The notes: generated by a model not told the origin, from the letters alone. A stretch of DNA of 64,000 bases from Mycobacterium sp. ACS1612 (GCF_001667505.1 NZ_LZHZ01000056.1:31868-95867), one strand, 5' to 3'; shown: positions 26,033-35,173, numbered from the stretch's first letter. Numbers and translations: made by a program.

Positions 26033-28863
26033 GCGAACACCGCGCCGGTCGGCCTGTCTTCCCACGCACGGTCCGACTTCTCGCCATTCCAATCATCGTC
26101 TTCTGGGGCTTGGTCGCCGTCTCGACGAACACCTTCATCCCGAAGGTGGAAGACGTGGCCGCCGAACTCGCGGGCCCGATGATTCCGACCTACGCGCCAT
26201 CGCAGGTGGCGATGCTGCACATCGGCGAGAAGTTCCGCGAGTCCACCTCCACGAGCCTGACCATGGTCGTGCTGGAAGCCGACAGGCCGTTGGACGAGAA
26301 GGACCACCAGTATTACGACGACTTGATGCGGCGCTTGAAGAGCGACACGCAGCATGTGCAGTACGCAATGGACTTGTGGGGCAAGCCGATAACCGCGGCG
26401 GGCGCGCAGAGCGTCGACGGCAAGGCCGCCTATGTGCTGCTGCGCCTGGCCGGTGATATCGGGCAGATCGAGGCGAACCGGTCTGTCGATGCCGTCCGGG
26501 ACACCGTCGCGAAAGACACACCGCCGCCGGGGCTGAAGGTCTATGTCAGTGGTGCGGCTCCGTTGGCGTCGGACACGTTGTCGATCGCCAACGCGAGCCT
26601 GAACAACATCACCATCGTGACGATCTTTTTGATCACGTTCATGCTGCTGCTGGTCTACCGCTCTGTGAGCACTCTGCTGGTGCCGTTGGCCAGCGTGCTG
26701 TTCGAGATGCTGATCGCCAAGGGTGTGGTCGCGACGCTTGGGCATTTCGGCGTCATCCCGCTGTCGTCGTTCGCGATCAACATGGTGGTCTCGCTGACGC
26801 TGGGCGCAGGCACCGATTACGGCATCTTCCTGCTGGGCCGCTATCACGAAGCCCGGCGGGCCGGCGAGACTCGAGAAGAGGCGTATTACACCGCCTTTCG
26901 GGGCGTCTCCCCTATCATCATCGGGTCGGGTCTGACCATCGCGGGCGCCGGTTTCTGCCTGAGTTTCGCGCGCCTCGACTACTTCCACACCATGGGCCCG
27001 GCGGTCGCGATCGGGATGCTGTTGACCATCTCGGCGGCGCTGACGTTGGGTCCCGCCATCCTGACGGTGGGCAGCCTCTTCGGGCTCTTCGACCCGAAGC
27101 GCGCGGCGCGGGGGCACCTGTACCGCCGGATCGCGGCCAGCGTGGTGCGCTGGCCGGTGCCGATTCTGGCGGCCAGTTGCGCCGTCGTGGTGCTGGGGGC
27201 CATCTTCGTGCCGTCGTATCAGGTGAACTACGACGACCGTCAGTACCAGCCGACGAACGGCTCTGCCAATCAAGGGTTTCAAGCGTCGGACCGGCACTTC
27301 CCGCCGAGCAAACTGTTCAGCGAGATGCTGATGGTCGAATCGGATCACGACATGCGCAACTCGGCAGACTTCATCTCCCTGGACCGGGTGGCCAAGGCCC
27401 TCATCCGGGTACCGGGCGTCGCCATGGTGCAGAGCATCACCCGGCCCCTTGGCCGACCACTCGACCACGCCACCATTCCGTATCTGTTCACCACCCAAGG
27501 CAGCGGGAGCGGTCAGCAGTTGCCGTTCAGCCAACAGCAGAACGCCGACACCGACGAACAGGCGCAGATCCAGGCGCACACCATCGAGGTGCTCGGGCAA
27601 ACCATCGACCTGACCCAGAAACTGTCGGACGACCTTCACGCGACCGTGCTGACCGCGGAAAACCTGCAGCAGGTCACCGACATGATCAACGACGACATCT
27701 CGAATCTGGACGACTTCATCCGGCCACTGAAGAACTATTTCTATTGGGAGCCACACTGTTTCGACATCCCGATATGTTGGGCGTTCCGGTCGCTGTTCGA
27801 CGGACTCGACGGCATCGACGCCCTTGACGTCGAGATCGCGCACACCGTCACCGATCTACAGGCCGTCGACGCGCTTCTGCCCCAATTGACCACCCAACTG
27901 AGGATCATGAGAGACGATACGCAGGCGCTGCAAGCCGTCATCGTCAACTCGTACGGGCCGGCGCACCTGCAGTCCACGCAGACCGACCAGACCTACGACG
28001 ACCTCATCAACGTTGGCAACGATTTCGACAAGTCGCGCAGCGACGACTTCTTCTACATGCCGCGAGAGGCGTTCGACAACGACGACGTCAAAACCGGTAT
28101 GCAACTGCTGATGTCGCCGGATGGTAAGGCGGCCCGCTTCATCGTCACCCACGAGGGCAACGCGATGGGTCCCGAAGGCATCGACCACGTCAACGCCTTT
28201 CCACAAGCCATCCAGATCGCGCTGAAGGAAACATCGTTGGCGGGTGCGCGGATCTACATCGGGGGCGCGGGCTCCAACAACAAAGACATCAAGCAGTACG
28301 CCGCGTCGGATCTGCTCATCGTGGCGATCGCGGCGTTCGTCCTGATCTTCCTGATCATGCTGTTCATCACCCGAAGTCTGATGGCCGCGCTCGTCATTCC
28401 CGGCACGGTAGCCTTCTCGTTCGCCGGAGCCTTCGGCCTCTCGATTCTTCTCTGGCAGCACCTGATAGGCCTGCACCTGCACTGGCTGGTGCTGCCCATC
28501 ACGTTCATCATCCTGGTGGCGGTCGGTTCGGACTACAACCTGCTCCTGATTGCGCGGGTAAAGGAAGAACTGGGCGCAGGCATCCACACCGGCCTCATCC
28601 GCGCCTTGGGAAGCACCGGCGGCGTGGTGACGTCCGCGGGTCTGGTGTTCGCGTTCACCATGCTCGCGATGCTGACCAGCGATCTGCGGACCATCGGTCA
28701 GGTCGGCACCACCGTGTGCATCGGCCTGCTGCTCGACACGCTGATCGTGCGGTCGTTCATCGTGCCGTGCATCCTGCGCATCCTCGGCCCGTGGTTCTGG
28801 TGGCCGACTCTGGTGCGCGCCCGCCCGTTGCGGCAACCGTCGAAAGTCATGGTGCAGCAATGA
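26029..28863 (+). CDS. MmpL-family RND transporter (MmpL4/5 group)
   Basis: 944 residues. Two membrane halves carry the proton-relay pairs GAGTDYGIFLLGRYHE and VGSDYNLLLIARVKEE. The second periplasmic loop has the coiled-coil hairpin and the CFDIPIC cysteine pair seen in MmpL4/MmpL5-type pumps, which work with an MmpS. Likely cargo: a lipid, siderophore or xenobiotic. It belongs to an operon with MmpS and a small membrane protein behind the palindrome at 25485. It carries none of the shared elements of the PapA region, so the two MmpLs in this window appear to be under different control. Confidence 0.9.
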   Translation: MSEHRAGRPVFPRTVRLLAIPIIVFWGLVAVSTNTFIPKVEDVAAELAGPMIPTYAPSQVAMLHIGEKFRESTSTSLTMVVLEADRPLDEKDHQYYDDLMRRLKSDTQHVQYAMDLWGKPITAAGAQSVDGKAAYVLLRLAGDIGQIEANRSVDAVRDTVAKDTPPPGLKVYVSGAAPLASDTLSIANASLNNITIVTIFLITFMLLLVYRSVSTLLVPLASVLFEMLIAKGVVATLGHFGVIPLSSFAINMVVSLTLGAGTDYGIFLLGRYHEARRAGETREEAYYTAFRGVSPIIIGSGLTIAGAGFCLSFARLDYFHTMGPAVAIGMLLTISAALTLGPAILTVGSLFGLFDPKRAARGHLYRRIAASVVRWPVPILAASCAVVVLGAIFVPSYQVNYDDRQYQPTNGSANQGFQASDRHFPPSKLFSEMLMVESDHDMRNSADFISLDRVAKALIRVPGVAMVQSITRPLGRPLDHATIPYLFTTQGSGSGQQLPFSQQQNADTDEQAQIQAHTIEVLGQTIDLTQKLSDDLHATVLTAENLQQVTDMINDDISNLDDFIRPLKNYFYWEPHCFDIPICWAFRSLFDGLDGIDALDVEIAHTVTDLQAVDALLPQLTTQLRIMRDDTQALQAVIVNSYGPAHLQSTQTDQTYDDLINVGNDFDKSRSDDFFYMPREAFDNDDVKTGMQLLMSPDGKAARFIVTHEGNAMGPEGIDHVNAFPQAIQIALKETSLAGARIYIGGAGSNNKDIKQYAASDLLIVAIAAFVLIFLIMLFITRSLMAALVIPGTVAFSFAGAFGLSILLWQHLIGLHLHWLVLPITFIILVAVGSDYNLLLIARVKEELGAGIHTGLIRALGSTGGVVTSAGLVFAFTMLAMLTSDLRTIGQVGTTVCIGLLLDTLIVRSFIVPCILRILGPWFWWPTLVRARPLRQPSKVMVQQ

Positions 28864-29279
28864 ATCTCGGTTTATGGGCGGTGTTGACCATCGTCGCGTT
28901 GGCGGCCGTCGTATTGTTCGCGGCCATCGCGTCCGTGTACGTGATGCGACTCGTCCGCAGGCCGACACTTCCGATCAGTGAACAGGTCGGGGGTGTGCCC
29001 GCGGTTCTGCGCAAGGTACGCAAGGGCGAACCGTTGAACCAGGAGGAGTTGGCCGTTGCGCGGCAGGCGGTTTCGGATCGCGGGTCGTGGATGGCGCTGT
29101 GCATCCCCGCGACGATTTTCAGCATCGGCTGCTTCTATGTCTTCGGCAGCCTGGATTACCTGCACGGGGCCACCCCGTCCGAACGCACGTTTCTGGGCGT
29201 GATCCCGATGTTCACGTCGACGAACCTGGCGATCCGGATGCTGCGTAGCGCCAGCTTGAGACGGCGCCTGAAGCGCTAG
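28860..29279 (+). CDS. small membrane protein, third gene of the mmpS-mmpL operon
   Basis: 139 residues; the ATG overlaps the MmpL stop as ATGA. Predicted helices: 3-28 (LWAVLTIVALAAVVLFAAIA), about 82-98 (MALCIPATIFSIGCFYVFG) and possibly 110-125. A cytosolic segment between them is charged (RKVRKGEPLNQEELAVARQA). I do not recognise a named family. Tight coupling suggests it helps assemble or regulate the transporter. Its 3' end overlaps the convergent crotonase gene by four bases. Confidence 0.75.
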   Translation: MNLGLWAVLTIVALAAVVLFAAIASVYVMRLVRRPTLPISEQVGGVPAVLRKVRKGEPLNQEELAVARQAVSDRGSWMALCIPATIFSIGCFYVFGSLDYLHGATPSERTFLGVIPMFTSTNLAIRMLRSASLRRRLKR

Positions 29280-30082
29280 GAGCTCGGGTCGACGAAAGTG
29301 GGCCGCTCCCCTGACATTCCGGCGACGACGGCCGCGATCTGGTTGGGCTTGCCGATCAGCGCGGTCTGCAACTGGCTTTCCAGTGCCAATGCCGCCGCGG
29401 CGTCATCGCTGGCCCACGTCTGGTCGTACAGGCGCTTGGCCGCGCGGACCGCGTCCGGGGACTTCTGCGAGATCTCCTGTGCCAGCGTCAGTGCGGCGGA
29501 CAGCGGATCGTCGGCGGTCCTGGTGACCAGCCCGAGGTCGGAACCCTCGCTGCCGGAGACGATGCGGCCGGTGAACGTCAACTCCTTGGCGACGTCGATC
29601 GGGACCAGTCGCGGCAGTGTCTGTGTGATGCCCATGTCCGGCACCAGCCCCCACTTGACCTCCATGACGGACAGCTTGGCGTCCGGCGCCGCGATCCGAA
29701 TGTCGGCACCCAGCGCGATCTGCAGACCGCCGCCGAAGCAGTTGCCGTGGATTGCGGCGATCACCGGCGCCGGGACCAGTGACCAGTCACAGGTGACGCG
29801 CTGCGCGAGGTTGGCGACCCGGCCCTCGTCGCGGTTCAACAGGACGCCGGTGCCGCCTTCACCGGCCATGAAGCTCGCGACGTCCAGGCCGGAGCAGAAG
29901 CTCTTGCCCTCACCGTGCAGCACGACCGCGCGCACGGAGGCATCGCCCGCCACCTGCTCCGCGGCGGTCACCAACCCTTCGAACATCGCTCTGTCGAGCG
30001 CGTTGTGCTTGTCCGAGCGCACCATGGTCACCGTCGCGACGCCGTCGGACCCGATTTGCACACGCACTCTGTCTTCGCTCAC
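29276..30082 (-). CDS. enoyl-CoA hydratase/isomerase (crotonase family)
   Basis: 268 residues from the GTG at 30082; a longer frame runs into the divergent rnhA gene. Crotonase fold: first oxyanion segment GEGKSFCSGLDVASF, second CFGGGLQIALGADIRIAAPD, then EVKWGLVPDMG where catalytic acids usually lie. It acts on acyl-CoA thioesters in fatty-acid or sterol breakdown, or as an isomerase; the exact reaction cannot be read from sequence. It stands alone, 81 bp from the divergent rnhA. Confidence 0.85.
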   Translation of the reverse strand: MSEDRVRVQIGSDGVATVTMVRSDKHNALDRAMFEGLVTAAEQVAGDASVRAVVLHGEGKSFCSGLDVASFMAGEGGTGVLLNRDEGRVANLAQRVTCDWSLVPAPVIAAIHGNCFGGGLQIALGADIRIAAPDAKLSVMEVKWGLVPDMGITQTLPRLVPIDVAKELTFTGRIVSGSEGSDLGLVTRTADDPLSAALTLAQEISQKSPDAVRAAKRLYDQTWASDDAAAALALESQLQTALIGKPNQIAAVVAGMSGERPTFVDPSS

Positions 30083-30163
30083 GCGTGGCAATCTACCGCT
30101 CCGCGCAGTCGGTGCTCCGCGAGTCGCGGCACCATAGTCCGATGGCGTGCCTATCCTCAGCGC

Positions 30164-30631
30164 ATGACCGAGCCCGAGGACGTCGTGGTCATTCACACCG
30201 ATGGCGGCTGCAGACCCAACCCCGGGCCCGGCGGCTGGGGCGCGGTGCTGCGCCATCGCCACCACGTCCGCGAGATGTTCGGCGGCGAGTCCGGCACGAC
30301 GAGCAACAACCGGATGGAACTGACCGCGCCGATCATGGCGCTGGAGGCGCTCACCCGGCCGGTGTCGGTGCACCTCTACACGGACAGCACGTACGTCCGC
30401 AACGGCATCACCAAATGGGTGCGCGGCTGGGAGCGCAGCGGCTGGCAGACCGCCGCCAAGCAACCGGTGAAGAACGTCGACCTGTGGCAGCGGCTGCAAG
30501 CGGCCTGCGCGCTGCACCGCGTCGAGTGGTTCTGGGTCAAGGGACACGCGGGTGTCGCCGACAACGAACTGGCCGACAGGCTGGCCACTCGGGGGATGCG
30601 GGAAGCGATCGCCCTGGTGGCGACCAAGTGA
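30164..30631 (+). CDS. rnhA: ribonuclease HI
   Basis: 155 residues, full-length type 1 RNase H. All active-site residues are present: Asp13 (IHTDGG), Glu52 (NNRMELTA), Asp74 (LYTDSTYV), His128 (VKGHAG) and Asp138 (NELADRLA). It cuts the RNA strand of RNA-DNA hybrids, removing R-loops and primers. The start ATG is fixed by the conserved N-terminus. It converges with the SDR gene; the two stops abut at TGATCA. Confidence 0.95.
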   Translation: MTEPEDVVVIHTDGGCRPNPGPGGWGAVLRHRHHVREMFGGESGTTSNNRMELTAPIMALEALTRPVSVHLYTDSTYVRNGITKWVRGWERSGWQTAAKQPVKNVDLWQRLQAACALHRVEWFWVKGHAGVADNELADRLATRGMREAIALVATK

Positions 30632-31435
30632 TCAGTGGATTCTGGCGCTGCCGCCGAGTCCGATCTCCAGAACGCTGCCGGTGATCACGCCCCGATCTGT
30701 GACGAGGTACATCAGTCCGCGGCTGACATCCTCGGGTTCGATCCAGGGCGCGGGGATCGGGTTTCCCTTCATCATCCGGCGGACCAGATCGTCGGGAACG
30801 TCGTCGCCGCCCACCGGCTGCACCATCGGCGTGCGCACCGTGGTCGGGCAGATGACGTTGACCGTGATGCCCTCCTTGGCGACCTCAAGGGCGACCGACT
30901 TGGCGAGCCCGATGACGCCCCACTTGGTGGCGTTGTAGGCCGCCAGTTCCGGAATGCCCGTCCGGCCACCCATCGACGACGTGACGACGATGCGGCCGAA
31001 CCGCTGCCGTCGCATCACAGGGATGGCGGCACGCAGCGTGTGGAACGCGCCCGTCAGGTTGGTGTCCACCAGTTGGCGCCAGATCTCGTCGGTGACCTCT
31101 TCCAGCGGCCCGGTGCTGACGATCCCTGCGTTGGCCACCGCGATGTCGAGACTGCCGAACCGGTTCACCGTCTCCTCGACGGCTGCGGCGACCGCGGCCG
31201 GGTCGCGCACATCCGTCACGAGTGGAAGGCAAACGCCGCCAAGCGCTTCCACCTGCTTGGCGGTGTCGCGAAGGTCGTCCTCGGTGCCCAGCGGATACGT
31301 CAGATCAGCCATCGGGCCTGGCGCATCGGCAATGGCGACGCCGGCGCCCTCGGCGGCTAGCGCCAACGCATGTGCGCGGCCCTGCCCCCTGGCCCCTCCA
31401 GTGACGAACGCGACCCGACCATCCAGCGCACCCAT
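30632..31435 (-). CDS. short-chain dehydrogenase, mycofactocin-coupled SDR type
   Basis: 267 residues. The Rossmann motif is TGGARGQGRAHALALAAEGA, the signature of the mycofactocin-coupled SDR group, whose members hold NAD(H) tightly and pass electrons to mycofactocin. Catalytic Ser-Tyr-Lys occurs around SSMGGRTGIPELAAYNATKW. An insert after the Rossmann strand (about residues 40-60) is also typical. The substrate is probably an alcohol, terpenoid or steroid; unknown. No mycofactocin biosynthesis gene lies in the window. Confidence 0.82.
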   Translation of the reverse strand: MGALDGRVAFVTGGARGQGRAHALALAAEGAGVAIADAPGPMADLTYPLGTEDDLRDTAKQVEALGGVCLPLVTDVRDPAAVAAAVEETVNRFGSLDIAVANAGIVSTGPLEEVTDEIWRQLVDTNLTGAFHTLRAAIPVMRRQRFGRIVVTSSMGGRTGIPELAAYNATKWGVIGLAKSVALEVAKEGITVNVICPTTVRTPMVQPVGGDDVPDDLVRRMMKGNPIPAPWIEPEDVSRGLMYLVTDRGVITGSVLEIGLGGSARIH

Positions 31436-31510
31436 GATTGATCACCCTAATCCAGGGCGGCCAACCCGACCCAAGCCCGTTGCTGTGCACTGTGTTCCGA
31501 CGCCGAAATG

Positions 31511-31547
31511 AACAGGAGGGCCACATCTCTGCGGCCCTCCTGTTTTG
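31511..31547 (+). terminator. intrinsic terminator in a divergent gap; possible sRNA end
   Basis: Perfect 12-bp stem AACAGGAGGGCC/GGCCCTCCTGTT (31511-31522 with 31533-31544), 10-base loop, followed on the plus strand by TTTTGG. It lies in the 284-bp gap between the divergent SDR and the secreted-protein gene, where no annotated transcript should end. A short plus-strand RNA starting after about 31436 would explain it. Confidence 0.6.
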
Positions 31548-31719
31548 GCCGTGCGGGGCACTACGGCGACGGATCAAACGCACACAACCCGTAGCCGTCA
31601 CCTGCTCGGCGCGAACTCGCTGCGGCGGCCGTGGATTGTTGGGATCGGGAGCAAATTCGAAACCGTGTACTCGATGCGCGCCGACGTCACATAATGGCGC
31701 CTGAGGAAAGGAAGCAGCG

Positions 31720-32115
31720 ATGAACAGAACCGCACGGCTCGCGTCGACTGTCGTCGCGGCTGGCGCCGTAGCGGCGGCCGGTCTGACGCTCGGCGTGGGT
31801 GCGGCACAAGCCGACACCTGGTGTCCGGGGCAAGCTCTGCCGTTCCCGATGATTCGGTGGGACATGAACGTATGCCACACCTGGTATGCGGTCCCCTCAG
31901 GTCAGGGCAACGTGAAGATGGTTGCGCTGAACGGGGATGCGATCGACAGCTGGATTCTCGCGGACGCTCCGGCGCCGGTGTTCGCGCCGCCGCCTCCGCC
32001 TTCCGGGCCGCCGCCCGGTACACCGTTCTGCAGCCCGCGCGGGGCGCTGATCATCATCCCCCCGATCTGCGATGAGATCGGTGTGGACTGGCCGCCTGGC
32101 TCGTTGCGGGACTAG
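31720..32115 (+). CDS. secreted proline-rich protein of unknown function
   Basis: 131 residues with a clear Sec signal peptide (basic N-region, hydrophobic core, AQA cleavage at about 31). The mature protein has four cysteines (WCPG, NVCHTW, PFCSP, PICDE), an aromatic N-terminal half and a proline run. Small exported proteins of this kind are common in mycobacteria; I know no function. AAAGGAAG precedes the ATG, and CATAAT at 31690-31695 is a candidate -10. It overlaps the convergent coiled-coil gene by four bases. Confidence 0.78.
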   Translation: MNRTARLASTVVAAGAVAAAGLTLGVGAAQADTWCPGQALPFPMIRWDMNVCHTWYAVPSGQGNVKMVALNGDAIDSWILADAPAPVFAPPPPPSGPPPGTPFCSPRGALIIIPPICDEIGVDWPPGSLRD

Positions 32116-33485
32116 TAAAGGCCCTGAGCCCGAAGGTCGTTGAGCATGGCGGTGACCGCCGCGATGATGTCGGCGTCGGGACTGTGGAAGCGCCTGCCCA
32201 GGGCCTGAAGGGCGGTGTCGATGCGCTGACACAGCGCGCGATACGCGTCGCCGGCGGCGGCGGGGTAACCGGCGGCGGTTTCCGAATGCGTTTGGTCGGA
32301 GTACCACGCGGATAGGTTGGCCAACTCGCCAGAAAGCTCCTTGGCCTGCTCCTGCACCTTCCATACGAGGTTGCGGGTGAACTCGAGATCGGGCACGAAA
32401 TGTGACTCCCCGTCCTCGGCCAGCCCGACTTCGAGTACGTAATCGATTTGGTAGAGCGCGTCGATCGTGGTTTCCACAGACCCGATTCGAGTGCGCACCT
32501 CCATCGGTGGGACGGGAATCGTCAACAGTTGGGTCGACACCTCGGCCCGTGCCCATCGCTCCATATCGCTGGCGTGGGCCTGCCAACGCGCGACTTCGGC
32601 GTCTGCGACCTCCTGCGCGGCAGCGACCTCGGCCTCTGCGGCTTCGCGGGCGGCGGCAATGTCAGCGCTCGCTTTACCTTGCGCCGCAGCCACTTCGGCG
32701 GCCGAATCCGAGCGCACCTTTTCCAGCTCGCGGCGCACCCGCTGTAGCGCTTCCTCCCCCGTCGCTCGTTCGGCGGTCCGTTCGGTGGTCCGCTCCGCCG
32801 CACGAGCCTCCGCCGCCGTGACCTTCTCCACGGCCGCGGCGACTTCGGCCGCCGTCTGCGCGCGGATCTGTTCGATCTCGGCCTGCAGTTGCTGCACGGT
32901 TTTCTCCGCCGCGGCCCGTTCGGTGGTCCGTTCGGTGGTCCGCTCCGCGGCGCGGGCCTCGGCGGCCCTGACCTTCTCCTCGGCGGCCGCCACTTCGGCC
33001 GCTGCCTGTGCGCGGATCCGTTCGATCTCGGCTTGCAGTTGCTGCCTGGCGCGTTGTTCGGCTTCCCGCTCCGCTGCCCGCTCAGCGTCCTTGCGCGCGG
33101 CCTCGGCCTCCACCGCGCGGACCCGCTCACGTGCCGCCGCGGCGGCACGTGCGGATTCTCCTGTTTCGTCACGAGCCAGCGAGGCCGCCGCCTCCGCGTC
33201 CAGCCTGCCCTGATGCGCTTGGCGGGCGTGCTGCTCGGCCACCCGGCGTTGGTGGTCGGCATCGACGAGTTGCATCTGCAGCGACCGGCGCGGCACGGGT
33301 GGCCCATGGCGTTGACGATGTTGGACGAGTTCGCGTTCGGTCATTTTCGCCAGGGCGACTGTTTCGGCGCGCGGTTGTATGGCCAACCGCTCCGCGGCCG
33401 CGACCGAGTCCGCGGCCGCCCGTCGTGTCAAAGCCGCCCACCGGTCGGCGTCCAGATCTTCGATGTGTTGCCTGGTGGTCGTCAT
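32112..33485 (-). CDS. long coiled-coil protein of unknown function
   Basis: 457 residues from the ATG at 33485, which overlaps the upstream gene's stop as ATGA. Residues about 70-320 are almost all Ala/Glu/Arg/Gln heptads, including two near-identical 50-residue units (QLQAEIERIRAQAAAEVAAA type). The last 135 residues form a conserved-looking globular part (MEVRTRIGSVETTIDALYQ to DIIAAVTAMLNDLRAQGLY). No membrane segment. Its partner at 33482 is a single-pass membrane protein with its own coiled coil, so they may assemble into a membrane-attached filament or scaffold. That is inference; I do not recognise either family. Confidence 0.72.
   Translation of the reverse strand: MTTTRQHIEDLDADRWAALTRRAAADSVAAAERLAIQPRAETVALAKMTERELVQHRQRHGPPVPRRSLQMQLVDADHQRRVAEQHARQAHQGRLDAEAAASLARDETGESARAAAAARERVRAVEAEAARKDAERAAEREAEQRARQQLQAEIERIRAQAAAEVAAAEEKVRAAEARAAERTTERTTERAAAEKTVQQLQAEIEQIRAQTAAEVAAAVEKVTAAEARAAERTTERTAERATGEEALQRVRRELEKVRSDSAAEVAAAQGKASADIAAAREAAEAEVAAAQEVADAEVARWQAHASDMERWARAEVSTQLLTIPVPPMEVRTRIGSVETTIDALYQIDYVLEVGLAEDGESHFVPDLEFTRNLVWKVQEQAKELSGELANLSAWYSDQTHSETAAGYPAAAGDAYRALCQRIDTALQALGRRFHSPDADIIAAVTAMLNDLRAQGLY
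32781..33050. repeat. 150-bp imperfect tandem repeat inside the coiled-coil gene
   Basis: Units begin with TTCGGTGGTCCGCTCCG at 32781 and 32931, exactly 150 bp (50 codons) apart, about 1.8 copies. A decayed third unit lies to the left. Copy-number change would keep the reading frame, so length variation between strains is likely. Confidence 0.75.
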
Positions 33486-34039
33486 CGGCGCCGTCGCCCT
33501 CCCCGGCTCTCGGTCGCAGGTTCGGAAGGTGTTGCCGCGGAAGGCGTTTCGACGAGTTTGTTGTCGTGCTTGCCGTCGGGTGTCGGTGACTTCGCGATGT
33601 TGGATATGGGACCCGCCTGCTGTGCCAGCACCAGCAGCAGCTGCTCCTGGTAGACCGCGACGGCCTTGGCGAGCGTTTCGTCGCCGAGCCGTTCGGCTTC
33701 GCGCAGCAGCCCGCCCAAGACTTCGAGGGTCACCGCGGGTCCGAGCCCAAGGGTGGCGCCCTCGCTGGCGGCGGGCTCGATGCCTGCGGTGTCGACCACC
33801 CACTGCCAGCGATCCCATGCCAGGGCGTTCGCAGCGTCGTCACGCGCCTGCTCTTCGCGGCGTTCTTCCTGCTCACGCTGCTGCTCGAAGCGCAGACGGG
33901 CGCGTCGAGACGCGTAGAGCACGGCGCCCGCCGTGATGATCGCCGCCAACAGCGCGACAACGCCGGCGAATCCCGGCGAGACCAGAAAGTCCCGCGTCGG
34001 TAGATCCCCTAGAACACCTGCTCGCACAACATTGTTCAC
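33482..34039 (-). CDS. single-pass membrane protein paired with the coiled-coil protein
   Basis: 185 residues from the GTG at 34039; longer starts would cover the divergent DinB gene. A hydrophobic helix (about 24-42: AGVVALLAAIITAGAVLYAS) is followed by a charged helix (RRARLRFEQQREQEERREEQ), a helical part with DRWQWVVDTAGIEP, and a disordered basic tail. It is translationally coupled to the downstream coiled-coil gene. It probably anchors that protein to the membrane. Function unknown. Confidence 0.7.
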   Translation of the reverse strand: MNNVVRAGVLGDLPTRDFLVSPGFAGVVALLAAIITAGAVLYASRRARLRFEQQREQEERREEQARDDAANALAWDRWQWVVDTAGIEPAASEGATLGLGPAVTLEVLGGLLREAERLGDETLAKAVAVYQEQLLLVLAQQAGPISNIAKSPTPDGKHDNKLVETPSAATPSEPATESRGGRRRR

Positions 34040-34151
34040 CGTGTCAGTCTCGCATTGCGGCCGCCCGTGCGCCGACGGTAATCCCGTCGGCAACCGCTCG
34101 ACAAACGCTGTGGCGATGGCGTGTCGGGCCGGCATGGCACCATCGGTGGGC

Positions 34152-34664
34152 GTGACATCTGCAGAGCGGTCGATGCCGCCAATGAACGCCGATGAGCGCA
34201 CGACACTGGAAGGGTGGCTGGACTTCTACCGCGCAACCCTGGCCTCCAAATGTGAGGGTCTCGACGATGAGCAGGTGCGGGTGGCGTCGGCCCCGCCCTC
34301 GGAGATGACGTTGCTGGGTCTGCTCCAACATGCCGCAGAGGTGGAACGAAACTGGTTCCGCCGCGTGCTGGTCGGTGAACAGGTACCTCCGATATTCGGG
34401 CCGGCACATCACCCGCAGGGCCATGACGGCGGCTTCGAACTCTCCCCTGAAGCGTCCTACCGCAACGCATTGGAAATCTGGCAAGACGAGATCGGGCAGG
34501 CCCGTGCGCAGTACGGGGCGCGCTCCCTCGAAGACACCAGTCCGTTCATGGGCACCCAGGTGAGCCTGCGGTGGATCTTCTTGCACATGATCTCGGAGTA
34601 CGCCCGGCACTGTGGACACGCAGACCTGATCCGTGAACGTATCGACGGACTGACCGGGGTCTGA
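34152..34664 (+). CDS. DinB-like (DUF664) protein
   Basis: 170 residues. Four-helix DinB/DUF664 fold with LTLLQHAAEVERNWF-like metal-site helix (LLGLLQHAAEVERNWFRR) and SEYARHCGHADLIRERIDG near the end; the three histidines could bind a metal. In mycobacteria many such proteins are putative mycothiol-dependent enzymes of unknown substrate. The GTG at 34152 gives the usual N-terminus (ADERTTLEGWLDFYRATL following); an ATG at 34173 is possible. Confidence 0.8.
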   Translation: MTSAERSMPPMNADERTTLEGWLDFYRATLASKCEGLDDEQVRVASAPPSEMTLLGLLQHAAEVERNWFRRVLVGEQVPPIFGPAHHPQGHDGGFELSPEASYRNALEIWQDEIGQARAQYGARSLEDTSPFMGTQVSLRWIFLHMISEYARHCGHADLIRERIDGLTGV

Positions 34665-34753
34665 CTTATAAACGACCGAGAAATACCAAGCGCGACCCCG
34701 TGGGGCACTGCGATCGACGACGATGTACGTATGCCCGTTACGGTAAGACCCTG

Positions 34754-35173
34754 TTGACGGAACTCTGGGGCACGCTCATAGCGGTCGCGGTCGGCCTCTG
34801 CATCTTCTGGGTCGCGCTGCTGATCGCTCTCGCGGCGGCCCGGCCGAAAAACATGAGCGTGACGGAGTCGCTACGGCTGCTGCCCGACATGGTGGTCCTG
34901 CTGCGGCGCCTTGCCGCCGATCCGCAACTGCCGCGCGGTGTCCGGGTCCGTCTGCTCTTGATGCTGATCTATCTGATCCTGCCGATCGACGTCGTACCGG
35001 ACTTCATCCCCGTCCTCGGCTACGCCGACGACGCGATCGTCGTCGTCGTGGCCCTGCGCTCTGCCGCACGCCGAGCCGGACCCGACGCCCTCGACAAGCA
35101 CTGGCCCGGCACCCCAGAAGGACTCCACGCCGTCCGACGCCTCACCGGCCTATCAGATCCACCCGAAGCATGA
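34754..35173 (+). CDS. DUF1232 membrane protein
   Basis: 139 residues if translation starts at the TTG at 34754, where the protein begins LTELWGTLIAVAVG like its relatives; a GTG at 34700 would add 18 unconvincing residues. An N-terminal helix (about 6-30) is followed by the DUF1232 core LLLMLIYLILPIDVVPDFIPVLG-type hairpin (about 75-95) and GYADDAIVVV. The family is conserved and membrane-bound but has no established function. It converges with the PQQ operon. Confidence 0.78.
   Translation: MTELWGTLIAVAVGLCIFWVALLIALAAARPKNMSVTESLRLLPDMVVLLRRLAADPQLPRGVRVRLLLMLIYLILPIDVVPDFIPVLGYADDAIVVVVALRSAARRAGPDALDKHWPGTPEGLHAVRRLTGLSDPPEA

Noticed and set aside
32781..33050. CRISPR-like or minisatellite array.
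   Set aside because: The 150-bp units are in-frame coding repeats of a coiled coil without spacers; no other CRISPR-like repeats were seen in the window.
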